Part shown: positions 24,479 through 34,220 of the stretch, in pieces | How the letters are laid out: every line of letters begins with the position of its first letter | Position numbering within the stretch: position 1 is the stretch's first letter | NCBI RefSeq assembly: GCF_001637205.1 | Contig: NZ_LVJH01000070.1 | Coordinates: forward strand, 124,001-188,000 | Length of the DNA stretch: 64,000 nt | Direction of reading: 5' to 3' | Origin: Paenibacillus glacialis | GTDB taxonomy: Bacteria; Bacillota; Bacilli; Paenibacillales; Paenibacillaceae | Made by a program: the position numbers and the translations under genes | The notes under the pieces: model-generated | Told to the model about the DNA's origin: nothing | What the model saw: the letters and a program-made list of their open reading frames with translations, nothing else | Databases searched by the model: none

Positions 24479-25211
24479 CGTTCATCATCTCCTTAATGAT
24501 TTGTTCTGCCGCTTCACGAGGATTACTAGCTGAAGTAATCGGACGTCCCACGACAATATAGTGACTGCCCTGTTCTATCGCTTCTCCAGGTGTCAATACT
24601 CTAGCTTGGTCTCCTAAATGACTGCCCGCAGGACGAATACCTGGCGTTACAGTTATAAAGTCCCTACCACATGCTTTACCAATGGATGGAACTTCATGCG
24701 CTGAGGCCACCACACCATCAAGACCGGCTGAAGCAGCTAAGTTCGCATATCTGACTACCGCGTCTTCAATGTTACCTTCCACACCAATTTGTTCATTTAA
24801 TACGGACTGAGTTGTACTTGTTAATTGTGTAACGGCAATGATAATAGGCTTCGATAATGAAGGATCACTAGCTAAAGCATTATTCATACCTTCATAAGCT
24901 GCCTGCATCATTTGTGTTCCACCTGCAGCATGAACATTAAACATATCCACACCCAGACGGGTAATACTCTCTGCTCCACCTTTTACAGTGTTGGGGATAT
25001 CATGCATTTTCAAATCTAAGAAGACAGAGTACCCTCTAGCCTTTAGATTCCGCATAAAGTCCGGGCCTGCAGCATAAAAGAGCTGCATCCCGACCTTCAT
25101 ATAGCAAGGTATTCCTTGTAATTGTTCCACTAAGGCGGATGCCTGAGTGGCATCTGGATAATCCAGTGCCACGATCAGACGACCTGCCATGTTCTTGTAT
25201 TCTGTATTCAT
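24471..25211 (-). CDS. pyrF: orotidine 5'-phosphate decarboxylase
   Basis: The enzyme (246 residues) decarboxylates OMP to UMP. The catalytic tetrad segment VFLDLKMHDIPNTV is at residues 63-76 (D66, K68, D71). ALDYPD near the N-terminus and TPGIRPAG and YIVVGRPIT near the C-terminus form the phosphate-binding parts of the TIM barrel. The start at ATG 25211 has GGGGGAA 8 bases upstream. In Bacillus pyrK and pyrD lie between carB and pyrF; here pyrF follows carB after only 18 bases, so both are missing from this operon. Confidence 0.96.
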   Translation of the reverse strand: MNTEYKNMAGRLIVALDYPDATQASALVEQLQGIPCYMKVGMQLFYAAGPDFMRNLKARGYSVFLDLKMHDIPNTVKGGAESITRLGVDMFNVHAAGGTQMMQAAYEGMNNALASDPSLSKPIIIAVTQLTSTTQSVLNEQIGVEGNIEDAVVRYANLAASAGLDGVVASAHEVPSIGKACGRDFITVTPGIRPAGSHLGDQARVLTPGEAIEQGSHYIVVGRPITSASNPREAAEQIIKEMMNVE

Positions 25212-25229
25212 ATTCTCTATTCCCCCTAC

Positions 25230-28200
25230 TTACTCAATAAAAGCCGGCATCGCTTGGGATGAGAAGTTAATAGTGTCTAACATGATGAGTAACGCTCTTA
25301 CCGTGTCGAGTGACGTCATACATACGATACCGTTCTCTACAGCTTCACGGCGAATTCTGAATCCATCACGTTGTGGCATTTTACCCTTGGTAAGCGTGTT
25401 AAATACAAACTGTGCTTCTCCGTTACGAATCAGGTCAAGGATATTCGGTGTTCCATCACTTAACTTTTGAACGGTTGTTACATCAAGTCCCGCTTCATTC
25501 AGAGCCTCAGCCGTTCCACCCGTTGCATATATTTTATAACCTAATCGCTTAAATCCAGTTAGAAGCTCTACCGCTTCGGCTTTGTCTTTATCAGCGACCG
25601 TTGCAATGATCGCACCCGTTGAAGGTATTTTCATACCCGCTCCGATCAATCCTTTGAATAGCGCCTTAGCATATTGAAGATCACGGCCCATAACTTCACC
25701 TGTTGATTTCATCTCAGGTCCAAGCGTCGTATCTACACTACGTAGTTTGGCAAAGGAGAATACCGGTACTTTAACAGATACATATTTACTTTCAGGCCAT
25801 AAACCCTCTTGATAACCAAGCTCTTTCAGCTTCTTACCTAGAATGGCTTGCATCGCTAGGTTTGCCATCGGGATCGTTGTTACTTTACTCAAGAAAGGAA
25901 CTGTGCGTGATGAACGTGGGTTAACTTCAATGACATAGACTTCGTCTTTGTAGATAACGAACTGAATATTCACTAGACCGATTGTCTTAAGCTCTTTAGC
26001 TACCTTAATGGTGATGTTAACAATTTTCTCTTTAAGATGATCTGCTAAATGTTGCGGTGGATACACTGCGATAGAATCCCCTGAGTGAACACCAGCGCGT
26101 TCAATATGTTCCATGATACCAGGGATAATAACTGTTTCACCGTCACATATTGCGTCTACTTCCACTTCTTTACCAAGCATATAGCTATCAATCAGTACTG
26201 GATGTTCCGGATTGATCTGCACAGCATATTCCATATAGTTAAGTAACTCATCATCCGAGTATACAATTTCCATCGCACGTCCACCTAAGACATAAGAAGG
26301 GCGCACTAGTACCGGATAACCAATTTTTTGAGCAGTCTCTACCGCTTCACCAACAGAAGTAACTGTTTTACCATTTGGTTGTGGAATGTTCAGACGCGAT
26401 AGTAGCGCTTCGAACTTCTTACGATCTTCCGCTTCATCAATGCTCTCTAAACTCGTACCCAAGATATTAACACCTTGTGCACTTAGAGGAGCTGCTAAGT
26501 TAATAGCCGTCTGACCACCGAATTGAACGATAACACCAACTGGTTTTTCCTGTTCAATAACATTCATAACATCCTCGAAGAATAGAGGTTCGAAGTACAA
26601 ACGATCCGATATACTAAAGTCAGTGGATACTGTCTCTGGGTTATTATTAATGATAACAGCCTCATATCCAGCCTTCTGAATAGCCCATACCGCATGAACA
26701 GTCGAATAGTCGAACTCAATTCCCTGTCCGATTCGAATTGGACCGGATCCTAAAACAAGGATCTTCTCTTTCGAAGTTTGAATAACTTCATTCTCGGTCT
26801 CATAAGTCGAGTAATAGTATGGAGTTACAGCTTCAAATTCCGCTGCGCACGTGTCAACCATTTTGTACACTGGACGAAGATTATGATTTAATCTGAATTC
26901 ACGTACTTCTGCTTCAGACGTATGGCTGGTTGTTAAGACATTCTGTTTGCGAATTTCCGCAATGGATCTATCCGTAAACCCTAGTCTCTTCGCTTGATAC
27001 AACATCTCATAAGAAAGTGTTTCTTCTTCTTGAATAAGAGTCTCGAATTTAATGATACCCTCAAGTTTATCAAGGAACCACCAGTCAACTTGGGTAAGAT
27101 CTTGGATTTGTTGTAGTGTATATCCGCGACGGAAAGTCTCAGCAATCAAAAAGATACGCTCATCATCCGGTTTCACAAGACGCTCATTAAGAACTTCTTC
27201 CGTTAATAGTTCTGCCCCTTTAAGTTCAAAACGGTGAACACCAATCTCTAATGAACGAATGGCCTTGTGCATGGATTCTTCAAAGGTGCGACCAATAGCC
27301 ATAACTTCTCCAGTTGCCTTCATTTGCGTTCCTAACTTACGGTTAGCATGAATGAATTTATCAAAAGGCCAGCGAGGAATTTTACTTACGATGTAATCCA
27401 ATGCTGGTTCGAAACAAGCATATGTTTGTCCAGTAACGGGATTCGTAATTTCATCTAGGGTGTAACCCATAGCGATTTTTGCTGCCATCTTGGCAATAGG
27501 ATACCCTGTTGCTTTGGAAGCAAGTGCTGATGAACGACTCACACGAGGATTCACTTCAATGACATAATATTGATAGCTTTGTGGGTCCAGTGCATATTGC
27601 ACGTTACATCCACCTTCAATATTCAATGCACGGATTATTTTGAGAGAAGCTGATCTAAGCATTTGATATTCCCGATCGGATAACGTCTGGCTAGGTGCAA
27701 CTACGATACTGTCACCTGTATGTACGCCTACAGGATCAAAGTTCTCCATATTACACACGACGATACAATTGTCGTTCGCATCACGCATGACTTCGTACTC
27801 AACTTCCTTGAGTCCAGCAATACTCTTCTCAATAAGACATTGACCAATCGGACTATAACGAATACCGGATACAACAGTCTCACGAAGTTCCTCTTCTGTT
27901 GCACAGATTCCTCCGCCCGTTCCTCCAAGTGTATAAGCCGGACGTACAATCAGAGGATAACCAACTTCACTAGCGAACGCGAGCGCTCCTTCTAATGATG
28001 TTACAATATCGCTTTCTGGAACTGGTTGTTCAAGTTCACGCATTAATTCTCTGAATAGATCACGGTCTTCCGCTTTTTCGATGGATTCAAGTTGTGTTCC
28101 AAGCAGTTTCACATTCTCCTGCTCAAGAATTCCTGCACGAGCAAGTTCAACAGCCATGTTCAGACCCGTCTGTCCGCCTAACGTTGGAAGCAGCCCATCT

Positions 28201-28448
28201 GGACGTTCCTGACGAATGATTTGTGTAACGAACTCCAAAGTGATCGGTTCAATATATACTTTATCTGCGATATTCGTATCCGTCATGATCGTTGCAGGGT
28301 TACTGTTAATAAGGATGACCTCAATGCCTTCCTCTTTCAAAGCCTGACATGCTTGTGTACCTGCATAGTCAAATTCAGCTGCTTGACCGATAACAATAGG
28401 ACCGGATCCGATAACAAGTATTTTCTTTAGTTCAGTATTTTTAGGCAT
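25230..28448 (-). CDS. carB: carbamoyl-phosphate synthase, large subunit
   Basis: The 1072-residue subunit has two homologous ATP-grasp halves. The first half begins KKILVIGSGPIVIGQAAEFD and the second begins KILVLGSGPIRIGQGIEFDY (~residue 550). Each contains a Gly-rich ATP loop (YTLGGTGGG and YVLGGRAME). The C-terminal ~130 residues are the MGS-like allosteric domain (RLGYKIYATGGTAEAL), where UMP or PRPP act. It makes carbamoyl phosphate from ammonia delivered by CarA, bicarbonate and two ATP. The ATG overlaps the last codons of carA. Length is as expected, and its place in the pyr operon marks it as the pyrimidine enzyme. Confidence 0.97.
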   Translation of the reverse strand: MPKNTELKKILVIGSGPIVIGQAAEFDYAGTQACQALKEEGIEVILINSNPATIMTDTNIADKVYIEPITLEFVTQIIRQERPDGLLPTLGGQTGLNMAVELARAGILEQENVKLLGTQLESIEKAEDRDLFRELMRELEQPVPESDIVTSLEGALAFASEVGYPLIVRPAYTLGGTGGGICATEEELRETVVSGIRYSPIGQCLIEKSIAGLKEVEYEVMRDANDNCIVVCNMENFDPVGVHTGDSIVVAPSQTLSDREYQMLRSASLKIIRALNIEGGCNVQYALDPQSYQYYVIEVNPRVSRSSALASKATGYPIAKMAAKIAMGYTLDEITNPVTGQTYACFEPALDYIVSKIPRWPFDKFIHANRKLGTQMKATGEVMAIGRTFEESMHKAIRSLEIGVHRFELKGAELLTEEVLNERLVKPDDERIFLIAETFRRGYTLQQIQDLTQVDWWFLDKLEGIIKFETLIQEEETLSYEMLYQAKRLGFTDRSIAEIRKQNVLTTSHTSEAEVREFRLNHNLRPVYKMVDTCAAEFEAVTPYYYSTYETENEVIQTSKEKILVLGSGPIRIGQGIEFDYSTVHAVWAIQKAGYEAVIINNNPETVSTDFSISDRLYFEPLFFEDVMNVIEQEKPVGVIVQFGGQTAINLAAPLSAQGVNILGTSLESIDEAEDRKKFEALLSRLNIPQPNGKTVTSVGEAVETAQKIGYPVLVRPSYVLGGRAMEIVYSDDELLNYMEYAVQINPEHPVLIDSYMLGKEVEVDAICDGETVIIPGIMEHIERAGVHSGDSIAVYPPQHLADHLKEKIVNITIKVAKELKTIGLVNIQFVIYKDEVYVIEVNPRSSRTVPFLSKVTTIPMANLAMQAILGKKLKELGYQEGLWPESKYVSVKVPVFSFAKLRSVDTTLGPEMKSTGEVMGRDLQYAKALFKGLIGAGMKIPSTGAIIATVADKDKAEAVELLTGFKRLGYKIYATGGTAEALNEAGLDVTTVQKLSDGTPNILDLIRNGEAQFVFNTLTKGKMPQRDGFRIRREAVENGIVCMTSLDTVRALLIMLDTINFSSQAMPAFIE

Positions 28449-29580
28449 TTTGTAGAGCTCCTTTCACAGCTGCGGCTAATTCGGCTTGACGCGGTTTAGC
28501 AGGGTGTTTGATTTTGTGATCCGCAATCATTTGTAGAAATTGATCGAATAAGTAGCTGCTATCCTGAGGTCCAGGTGCTGCTTCTGGATGGTACTGTACT
28601 GAGAATGCTGGGTAGTTCTTATGTTTCAAACCTTCAATGGTTTTATCATTGTTGTTGATATGCGTTACTTCTAACTCTGTATTGAGGATGGAATCCTCAT
28701 TTACTGTGTATCCATGATTCTGAGATGTAATATAGCAACGATTGGTTGCTAATTCTTTCACTGGATGGTTACCACCACGGTGTCCGAATTTCAGTCTCTC
28801 TGAATCCGCACCACATGCTAAAGCGAACAGTTGATGTCCAAGGCAAATACCGAACATCGGATACTCCCCGAGCAATTCTGACACCATAGTTACTGCGTCT
28901 GGTACATCTTTCGGGTCCCCAGGGCCATTTGACAGCAGAATGCCATCTGGACGTAAGTGACGGATTTGTTCAGCCGTTGTATCTTGTGGTACAACAACAA
29001 CATCACATCCACGATTAGAAAGTTCACGCAGAATTCCACTCTTCGCGCCGAAATCTACAAGTACGATCCGTTCCTTCGAACCAGGACTATTATAAGTGTA
29101 TTTCGTAGAAGTGCGAGCAACCTGATCTCTCATCATTTCGCTACCTACTAATCTCTCTTGTAACTCTTCTACAGAAGCAGCAGAAGTCGTTAGAATCCCC
29201 TTCATCGTTCCATGGTGGCGAATAATGCGAGTTAACATACGTGTGTCGATCTCACTAATTCCAACGATGCCATGTTCTTTCAATAGCTGATCAAGACTGT
29301 ACTCCGCACGCCAGTTACTTGGTACTGGTTCATGACGACGAACAACAAATCCATGTATAAATGGTGCAACCGATTCAAAATCATCACGTGTAATTCCGTA
29401 GTTACCGATCAATGGTTGAGTCATCGTTACAATTTGTCCGCAGTAGGATGGATCAGATAATACCTCTTGATATCCTGTAATTCCTGTATTAAATACGACC
29501 TCACCTGTTGATTCCCCATCAGCACCAAATGCCAACCCTGTAAACAAGGTGCCGTTCTCCAATAACAATCTTGCCCGCAT
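28441..29580 (-). CDS. carA: carbamoyl-phosphate synthase, small (glutaminase) subunit
   Basis: The 379-residue subunit hydrolyses glutamine and channels ammonia to CarB. The N-terminal half is the CPSase-specific domain (FNTGITGYQEVLSDPSY). The class I amidotransferase domain carries the nucleophile Cys in FGICLGHQLFAL (C246) and the catalytic His/Glu in FSVQYHPEAAPGP. The ATG at 29580 follows GAGGGAG. It overlaps carB by eight bases, which keeps the subunits in equal supply. Confidence 0.97.
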   Translation of the reverse strand: MRARLLLENGTLFTGLAFGADGESTGEVVFNTGITGYQEVLSDPSYCGQIVTMTQPLIGNYGITRDDFESVAPFIHGFVVRRHEPVPSNWRAEYSLDQLLKEHGIVGISEIDTRMLTRIIRHHGTMKGILTTSAASVEELQERLVGSEMMRDQVARTSTKYTYNSPGSKERIVLVDFGAKSGILRELSNRGCDVVVVPQDTTAEQIRHLRPDGILLSNGPGDPKDVPDAVTMVSELLGEYPMFGICLGHQLFALACGADSERLKFGHRGGNHPVKELATNRCYITSQNHGYTVNEDSILNTELEVTHINNNDKTIEGLKHKNYPAFSVQYHPEAAPGPQDSSYLFDQFLQMIADHKIKHPAKPRQAELAAAVKGALQNA

Positions 29581-29677
29581 TCTCTTCCACTCCCTCTGTC
29601 ATGTACTCATGCTCTATATTTGTTTTATCCATTATGAAGTAATCAATTATTACTTGGTACAGCATACCTGCTCACTC

Positions 29678-30967
29678 TTACTCTGACCAAACAACGTTTC
29701 CGTCCACCCAAGTCTTAACTGGCCATCCTTTTAGCTTCCATCTTGTAAAAGGAGTATTACGCCCTTTTGTTAGGAAATCCTCTGGATTGACTACTTTCTC
29801 AGTTTCCAAATCGATCATTGTAAGATCCGCTGGGCTTCCTACTTCAAGGTTCCCAGTATTTAGACCGAACACTTTAGCTGGATCAGCAGTCATACGCTGT
29901 ACGAGCATAGATAAGTCCCACAAGCCTGTTTCTACGAATTTAGTATAGAGTAGTGGAAATGCTGTCTCGAATCCAACAATCCCAAACGGAGCGAGTTCCA
30001 TTCCTTTGGCTTTCTCTTCAGCGCTATGTGGGGCATGATCCGTAACGATGATATCAAGCGTCCCGTCAAGCAAACCTTCGATACAAGCTTCCACATCACG
30101 TTTCGAACGAAGTGGTGGATTCATTTTCCAGTTCGCGTCGAGACCCGGAATATCTTGTTCTGATAGAACTAGGTGATGTGGACATACTTCTGCAGTCACA
30201 CGAATACCAATTTCCTTCGCTTGACGAATCAGCCGAACGGATTGTTCTGTACTCACATGGCAAACATGATAATGAACACCTGTTGCTTCAGCTAGCAGAA
30301 TGTCACGGCCGACATGAATCGCTTCTGATTCATTCGGAATACCTTTTAAGCCATGTTTTGTAGCAAATTCGCCTTCTGCAACACATGCTCCAACGACTAA
30401 TGAATTATCTTCACAGTGAGCAATAACTGGCATCTGAAGGTCGGCAGCTATCTTCATAGCATCCTTCATCATTTGTGCGTTCTGGACACCCACTCCATCA
30501 TCTGTGAAACCAATAGCTCCCGCTTCTTTCAAAGCTGCGAAATCCGTTAGTTCACGTCCAAGCTCATTCTTGGTAATCGCTGCATAAGGTAAGACCTTAA
30601 CCAGCCCTGCCTCACTTGCCTTCTCAAGAATTAGCTTAATGACATCAGGACTGTCGGTTATCGGTCTTGTGTTTGGCATGCATGCAATCGTTGTGAATCC
30701 ACCTTTTGCCGCTGAACGACTTCCACTTTCGATCGTTTCTTTATGCTCATAGCCTGGTTCACGCAAATGCACATGCATATCTATAAAACCTGGCGTGACT
30801 AACTTACCATCTGCATCGACGACTTCTGAGGCTTCTTGTTGAATATCCGTAAGGTCTACATGACCATCCACTAGTGATTTGATAGTACCGTTCTCAAGTA
30901 GAATATGTTTTTTCTCCAGCTTCCCCTGCTTATCAAGTACACTCGCATTTGCAATAATCGTTAACAT
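29678..30967 (-). CDS. pyrC: dihydroorotase
   Basis: This class I dihydroorotase (429 residues) cyclises carbamoyl aspartate to dihydroorotate. Zinc ligands are in GFIDMHVHLREPGYEHKET (H65, H67), and further ligands in MPVIAHCEDN, YHVCHVSTEQS and IIVTDHAPHSAEEK. The start is ATG 30967, with CGGAGGG 4 bases upstream; the longer reading has no ribosome site. It lies between pyrB (~100-bp gap) and carA (~97-bp gap). The next enzyme, dihydroorotate dehydrogenase, is not encoded in this operon. Confidence 0.96.
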   Translation of the reverse strand: MLTIIANASVLDKQGKLEKKHILLENGTIKSLVDGHVDLTDIQQEASEVVDADGKLVTPGFIDMHVHLREPGYEHKETIESGSRSAAKGGFTTIACMPNTRPITDSPDVIKLILEKASEAGLVKVLPYAAITKNELGRELTDFAALKEAGAIGFTDDGVGVQNAQMMKDAMKIAADLQMPVIAHCEDNSLVVGACVAEGEFATKHGLKGIPNESEAIHVGRDILLAEATGVHYHVCHVSTEQSVRLIRQAKEIGIRVTAEVCPHHLVLSEQDIPGLDANWKMNPPLRSKRDVEACIEGLLDGTLDIIVTDHAPHSAEEKAKGMELAPFGIVGFETAFPLLYTKFVETGLWDLSMLVQRMTADPAKVFGLNTGNLEVGSPADLTMIDLETEKVVNPEDFLTKGRNTPFTRWKLKGWPVKTWVDGNVVWSE

Positions 30968-31071
30968 GATACCCTCCGCTCGTTGATTGAGCACGTTGGC
31001 TTCAATCTATTGTATAATAAAAATTCATATTTGTGTATAATTATTAATAAATGTACTTATGTCTATTTGTC

Positions 31072-31983
31072 TTACTTTCTTAATGCACGTTCCATAACTG
31101 CCATTCTAATAGGTACGCCATTACTCATTTGTGAGAAGATAAAGGACTGAGCACTTTCTACAACAGCGTCATCAATCTCCACATTTCGGTTAACAGGTGC
31201 TGGATGCATAATCATCGTATTCTTGGATAACTTGGACGCCCTTGCCTCTGTCAAACCATACTGTTCTCTGTACTCATTCCCTGATTTCAGTATCCCAGTT
31301 GCATGACGTTCCAACTGAACACGTAACATCATAACGACATCAGACTGTAGCGCCTCATCCATTGATATATAAGGAGCATGTTGTTCAAGTTCTGGAGCTG
31401 CCATACTTTCAGGTGCACAGAAGCTGACCTGAGCTCCAAATTTCTGTAATGCCCACAAGTTCGAACGTGCAACACGACTATGTCGTATATCTCCGATAAT
31501 GGATACCTTCAAACCCCTTAGTTCTCCAAATTTCTTCCGCATCGTATACAAATCAAGTAGAGCTTGCGTAGGGTGCTCATTATTGCCATCCCCTGCATTA
31601 ATCAATGGAACCTTGATGGTCTCCGCTAAATTCTGTAGTATTCCATCTGGCTTCATTCGAATGACCCCTGCATCAATACCCATCGATTCAAGTGTTCTCA
31701 CCGTATCGTAGATGGACTCGCCCTTCTCTACACTAGAAGCTGCTGCTGCAAAATTCAGCACCTCGGCTCCCAGTCGTTTCTCAGCCATTTCAAATGAGAA
31801 TCTTGTTCTTGTACTATTCTCAAAAAACATATTAGCGACAAACTGCGAACTTAGAATTGGGATAACTTTCTCAGTCTGCGCTTCCCAGTATGCTGCTCTA
31901 TCTAGAATCGACTCAATTTCATTTCGACTTATGTCTTTTAAGCCAAGTAGGCTACGATCTTTCAAGTTGATTGCTGTCGTCAT
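31072..31983 (-). CDS. pyrB: aspartate carbamoyltransferase, catalytic subunit
   Basis: The enzyme (303 residues) condenses carbamoyl phosphate with aspartate. The carbamoyl-phosphate site FFENSTRTRFSFE is at residues 53-65 (S57-T58-R59-T60-R61). INAGDGNNEHPTQALLDLY is the second ligand loop, and PAPVNRNVEID lies near the C-terminus. As usual in Gram-positives no regulatory PyrI is present. Its ATG overlaps the pyrR stop by four bases, so the pair is translationally coupled. pyrP (uracil permease), found between pyrR and pyrB in Bacillus subtilis, is absent. Confidence 0.96.
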   Translation of the reverse strand: MTTAINLKDRSLLGLKDISRNEIESILDRAAYWEAQTEKVIPILSSQFVANMFFENSTRTRFSFEMAEKRLGAEVLNFAAAASSVEKGESIYDTVRTLESMGIDAGVIRMKPDGILQNLAETIKVPLINAGDGNNEHPTQALLDLYTMRKKFGELRGLKVSIIGDIRHSRVARSNLWALQKFGAQVSFCAPESMAAPELEQHAPYISMDEALQSDVVMMLRVQLERHATGILKSGNEYREQYGLTEARASKLSKNTMIMHPAPVNRNVEIDDAVVESAQSFIFSQMSNGVPIRMAVMERALRK

Positions 31984-32564
31984 GAATTTCTCTCCTCTCT
32001 GGATTGCGAGATGGTGACCTCATCTTTACCATCTAACTCCATCAGTGCTACATGAATCTTTTCATGATTTGAAGTAGGTACATTCTTTCCTATATAGTCC
32101 GGTCGTATAGGCAACTCTCGATGCCCTCGATCTGCTAGCACCGCCAGCTGAATCATTCGAGGCCGTCCGCAATCCATCAGGGCGTCCATCGCTGCACGAA
32201 TCGTGCGGCCCGTATAAAGTACATCATCGAACAAAATAATTTTTTTATCATGTATACTTACATTTCCCAAGCTGTTTTTCAATTGATTCACAGCAAGATC
32301 TCCGTCTTCCAAAACAAGGGTACGATCTTCTAAGCGATCATCGCGATAGGCGGTTACATCCAACTCGCCACAAATGATTGGAGTTCCTTCAATTTCCTTA
32401 ATTCGTTCCGCTATTCGCTGAGCCAGGTAAACACCACGCCTGCGAATTCCGATTAGGATACAGTCTTCAATCCCTTTGTTCTTCTCCAGAATCTCATGTG
32501 CGATTCTGCTCAATGCCCTACGTATAGCTGTCTCATCCATAATAACGTGCACTTCTTTAATCAT
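31980..32564 (-). CDS. pyrR: pyr operon attenuator protein / uracil phosphoribosyltransferase
   Basis: PyrR (194 residues) binds the pyr leader RNA when UMP is high and promotes termination; it also has weak uracil phosphoribosyltransferase activity. The PRPP-binding motif KIILFDDVLYTGRTIRAA is at residues 108-125. GIRRRGVYLAQRI and GELDVTAYRDD are standard family blocks. The ATG at 32564 follows GAGGAG. It is the first gene of the operon, and its RNA target with terminator lies just upstream (32614-32775), so its own expression is under the same control. Confidence 0.96.
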   Translation of the reverse strand: MIKEVHVIMDETAIRRALSRIAHEILEKNKGIEDCILIGIRRRGVYLAQRIAERIKEIEGTPIICGELDVTAYRDDRLEDRTLVLEDGDLAVNQLKNSLGNVSIHDKKIILFDDVLYTGRTIRAAMDALMDCGRPRMIQLAVLADRGHRELPIRPDYIGKNVPTSNHEKIHVALMELDGKDEVTISQSREERNS

Positions 32565-32613
32565 TATTCATTGCTCCTCTTAAGGAATTTTCTCATAATC
32601 TTCGGCGACATAA

Positions 32614-32645
32614 CAAAAAACTCCTTGCCCATAGGCAAGGAGTTT
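32614..32645 (-). terminator. pyr leader attenuator terminator
   Basis: On the minus strand AACTCCTTGCC pairs perfectly with GGCAAGGAGTT around four bases, followed by six Ts. It lies ~50 bp before pyrR and is the terminator arm of the PyrR switch. Confidence 0.88.
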
Positions 32646-32744
32646 ACTAGTCATTCAATCGACCATTCGATTGAATGAGAGGCGCCACATCACAACTCGT
32701 ACCAAAACAGACGAGTGTCATGCGGTGAACCTCGGTTCACGTAA

Positions 32745-32775
32745 CCTTGCCAGTCTCACGGGACTGAATTAAAGG
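32745..32775 (-). promoter_or_regulatory. PyrR-binding RNA loop of pyr leader
   Basis: On the minus strand the sequence CAGTCCCGTGAGACTG sits between CCTTTAATT and GCAAGG. It matches the PyrR binding-loop consensus (ARUCCNGNGAGGYU) in a CAG/CUG-closed hairpin. CCTTG flanking bases can pair with the terminator arm GGCAAGG, giving the usual antiterminator/anti-antiterminator exchange. Only one such site was found in the operon. Confidence 0.85.
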
Positions 32776-32793
32776 TGCTATTCTTCTACAAGG

Positions 32794-32822
32794 ATTATGA
32801 CAGAACGACATCATGATGTCAA
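32794..32822 (-). promoter_or_regulatory. pyr operon sigma-A-type promoter
   Basis: On the minus strand TTGACA (32822-32817) and CATAAT (32799-32794) are separated by 17 bp. Transcription would start ~15 bp before the PyrR-binding loop. Confidence 0.8.
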
Positions 32823-32836
32823 CTCTGAGCGACATG

Positions 32837-32870
32837 GAAAAAGGTACCTGCCAGAGGCAAGTACCTTTCT
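32837..32870 (-). terminator. terminator of dapL
   Basis: On the minus strand AAAGGTACTTGCC pairs with GGCAGGTACCTTT around TCT, followed by Ts. It directly follows the dapL stop and separates it from the pyr promoter. Confidence 0.88.
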
Positions 32871-32871
32871 T

Positions 32872-34125
32872 TTAAAATTCAAATTCAACATCACTCAATC
32901 GGCGTTTAATTTCACTAATAACAAGTTTCTCTTGTTCTTCACCCTTCGCAATGAACGTTACTGAGAAACGAACGAAATGACCTGCATCATCCCATGGAAC
33001 CGTTGAAATCAACTTCTCACGAATGAGGAATTGAGAGAAATCTTCGCCCGATGCAAATCGTTGACCTCCTTTAACTCCTTTTGGAGCCTCAACGTAAAGG
33101 AAAAAAGATCCTTTTGGTTTCTCTGCCGTGAAACCCAGTTCATTCAGAGCATCTACCAATAAGTTATGACGACGGGAATACTTAAGAGCAATTTCTTCTG
33201 TAATTGCCGGATGAGACAAAGCGTATACTGCTGCCTTTTGGATCGCAATGAACTGACCCGAGTCATTGTTGTCCTTCACATCACTGAATGCTTTTACAAT
33301 CAATGGGTTCCCAGCCACAAACCCAATACGCCATCCTGTCATGTTATATGATTTAGACAATGAGTGTAGTTCTATACCAACATCCTTAGCACCTGGGATA
33401 GACAAGAAACTTAGTGGCTTCAAGCCATCATAAGTTAAGGCTGCATAAGGTGCGTCATGAACAACTACGACATCGAATTTCTTCGCCCACGCTACCACTT
33501 GAGTAAAGAATTCCACCGTTGCGCTAGCACCCGTTGGATTATTCGGGTAATTCAGATACAGCAACTTCGCACGACGGGCAATATCTTCAGGGATATCATT
33601 TAGATTTGGTAAGAATTGATTCTCCTTTTTCAACTCAACAGTGTATACTTCTCCACCCAAATACTTAGTATGCGTACCGAGCACTGGGTACCCAGGTACC
33701 GTCATTATCGTGATATCCCCAGGATTGATAAAACAAGATGGTAACATCGCAAGTGCAGGTTTGGAACCAATTGAATGGACAATTTCATTAACAGGATCAA
33801 TTCCATCAACACGGAATACTTCTTTCAAATATTTCGCTGCTGCTTCTTTGAATGCAACAATGCCATTGTCCGCATAACCTCTGTTCTCAGGTTTAGCAGC
33901 TTCTTCAGCTAGCTTGGCCACAATTCCAGCGTCCGCCATTTCGTCTGGTTCTCCCACACCCATATCAATTAACTCGATCTCAGGAAAATCCTTCTGAGCA
34001 GCTACCTTAGCCCGCTTAATCTTCTCAAATTTATATATAGCTGTGTCTTTACCGTAGTTTGCTCCACCGATGCGCTCAGCAAAATTCGATTGAATATACG
34101 TTTCTTGATATTGATTTATACTCAT
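32872..34125 (-). CDS. dapL: LL-diaminopimelate aminotransferase
   Basis: The enzyme (417 residues) is a PLP aminotransferase of the DapL type. It makes LL-diaminopimelate directly from tetrahydrodipicolinate and glutamate, for lysine and peptidoglycan. GGANYGKDTAIYKFEKIKRA and DMGVGEPDEMAD are typical of DapL N-termini, YLNYPNNPTGASA is the PLP-fold block, and the Schiff-base Lys is in HSLSKSYNMTGWR (K258). The start is ATG 34125 with AGGAGATGAAC upstream; the longer reading has none. Being monocistronic with its own terminator, next to the dcw and pyr clusters, fits a housekeeping gene. A related LL-DAP/arginine-pathway aminotransferase is a less likely alternative. Confidence 0.85.
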   Translation of the reverse strand: MSINQYQETYIQSNFAERIGGANYGKDTAIYKFEKIKRAKVAAQKDFPEIELIDMGVGEPDEMADAGIVAKLAEEAAKPENRGYADNGIVAFKEAAAKYLKEVFRVDGIDPVNEIVHSIGSKPALAMLPSCFINPGDITIMTVPGYPVLGTHTKYLGGEVYTVELKKENQFLPNLNDIPEDIARRAKLLYLNYPNNPTGASATVEFFTQVVAWAKKFDVVVVHDAPYAALTYDGLKPLSFLSIPGAKDVGIELHSLSKSYNMTGWRIGFVAGNPLIVKAFSDVKDNNDSGQFIAIQKAAVYALSHPAITEEIALKYSRRHNLLVDALNELGFTAEKPKGSFFLYVEAPKGVKGGQRFASGEDFSQFLIREKLISTVPWDDAGHFVRFSVTFIAKGEEQEKLVISEIKRRLSDVEFEF

Positions 34126-34220
34126 ATTTAGTTCATCTCCTATAGTAGGTAATCTCTCTCCTAAATATGAAGAAATCCATAGCTTTATGCCATGGACTAT
34201 TGAACTGATCATTTGTACTT

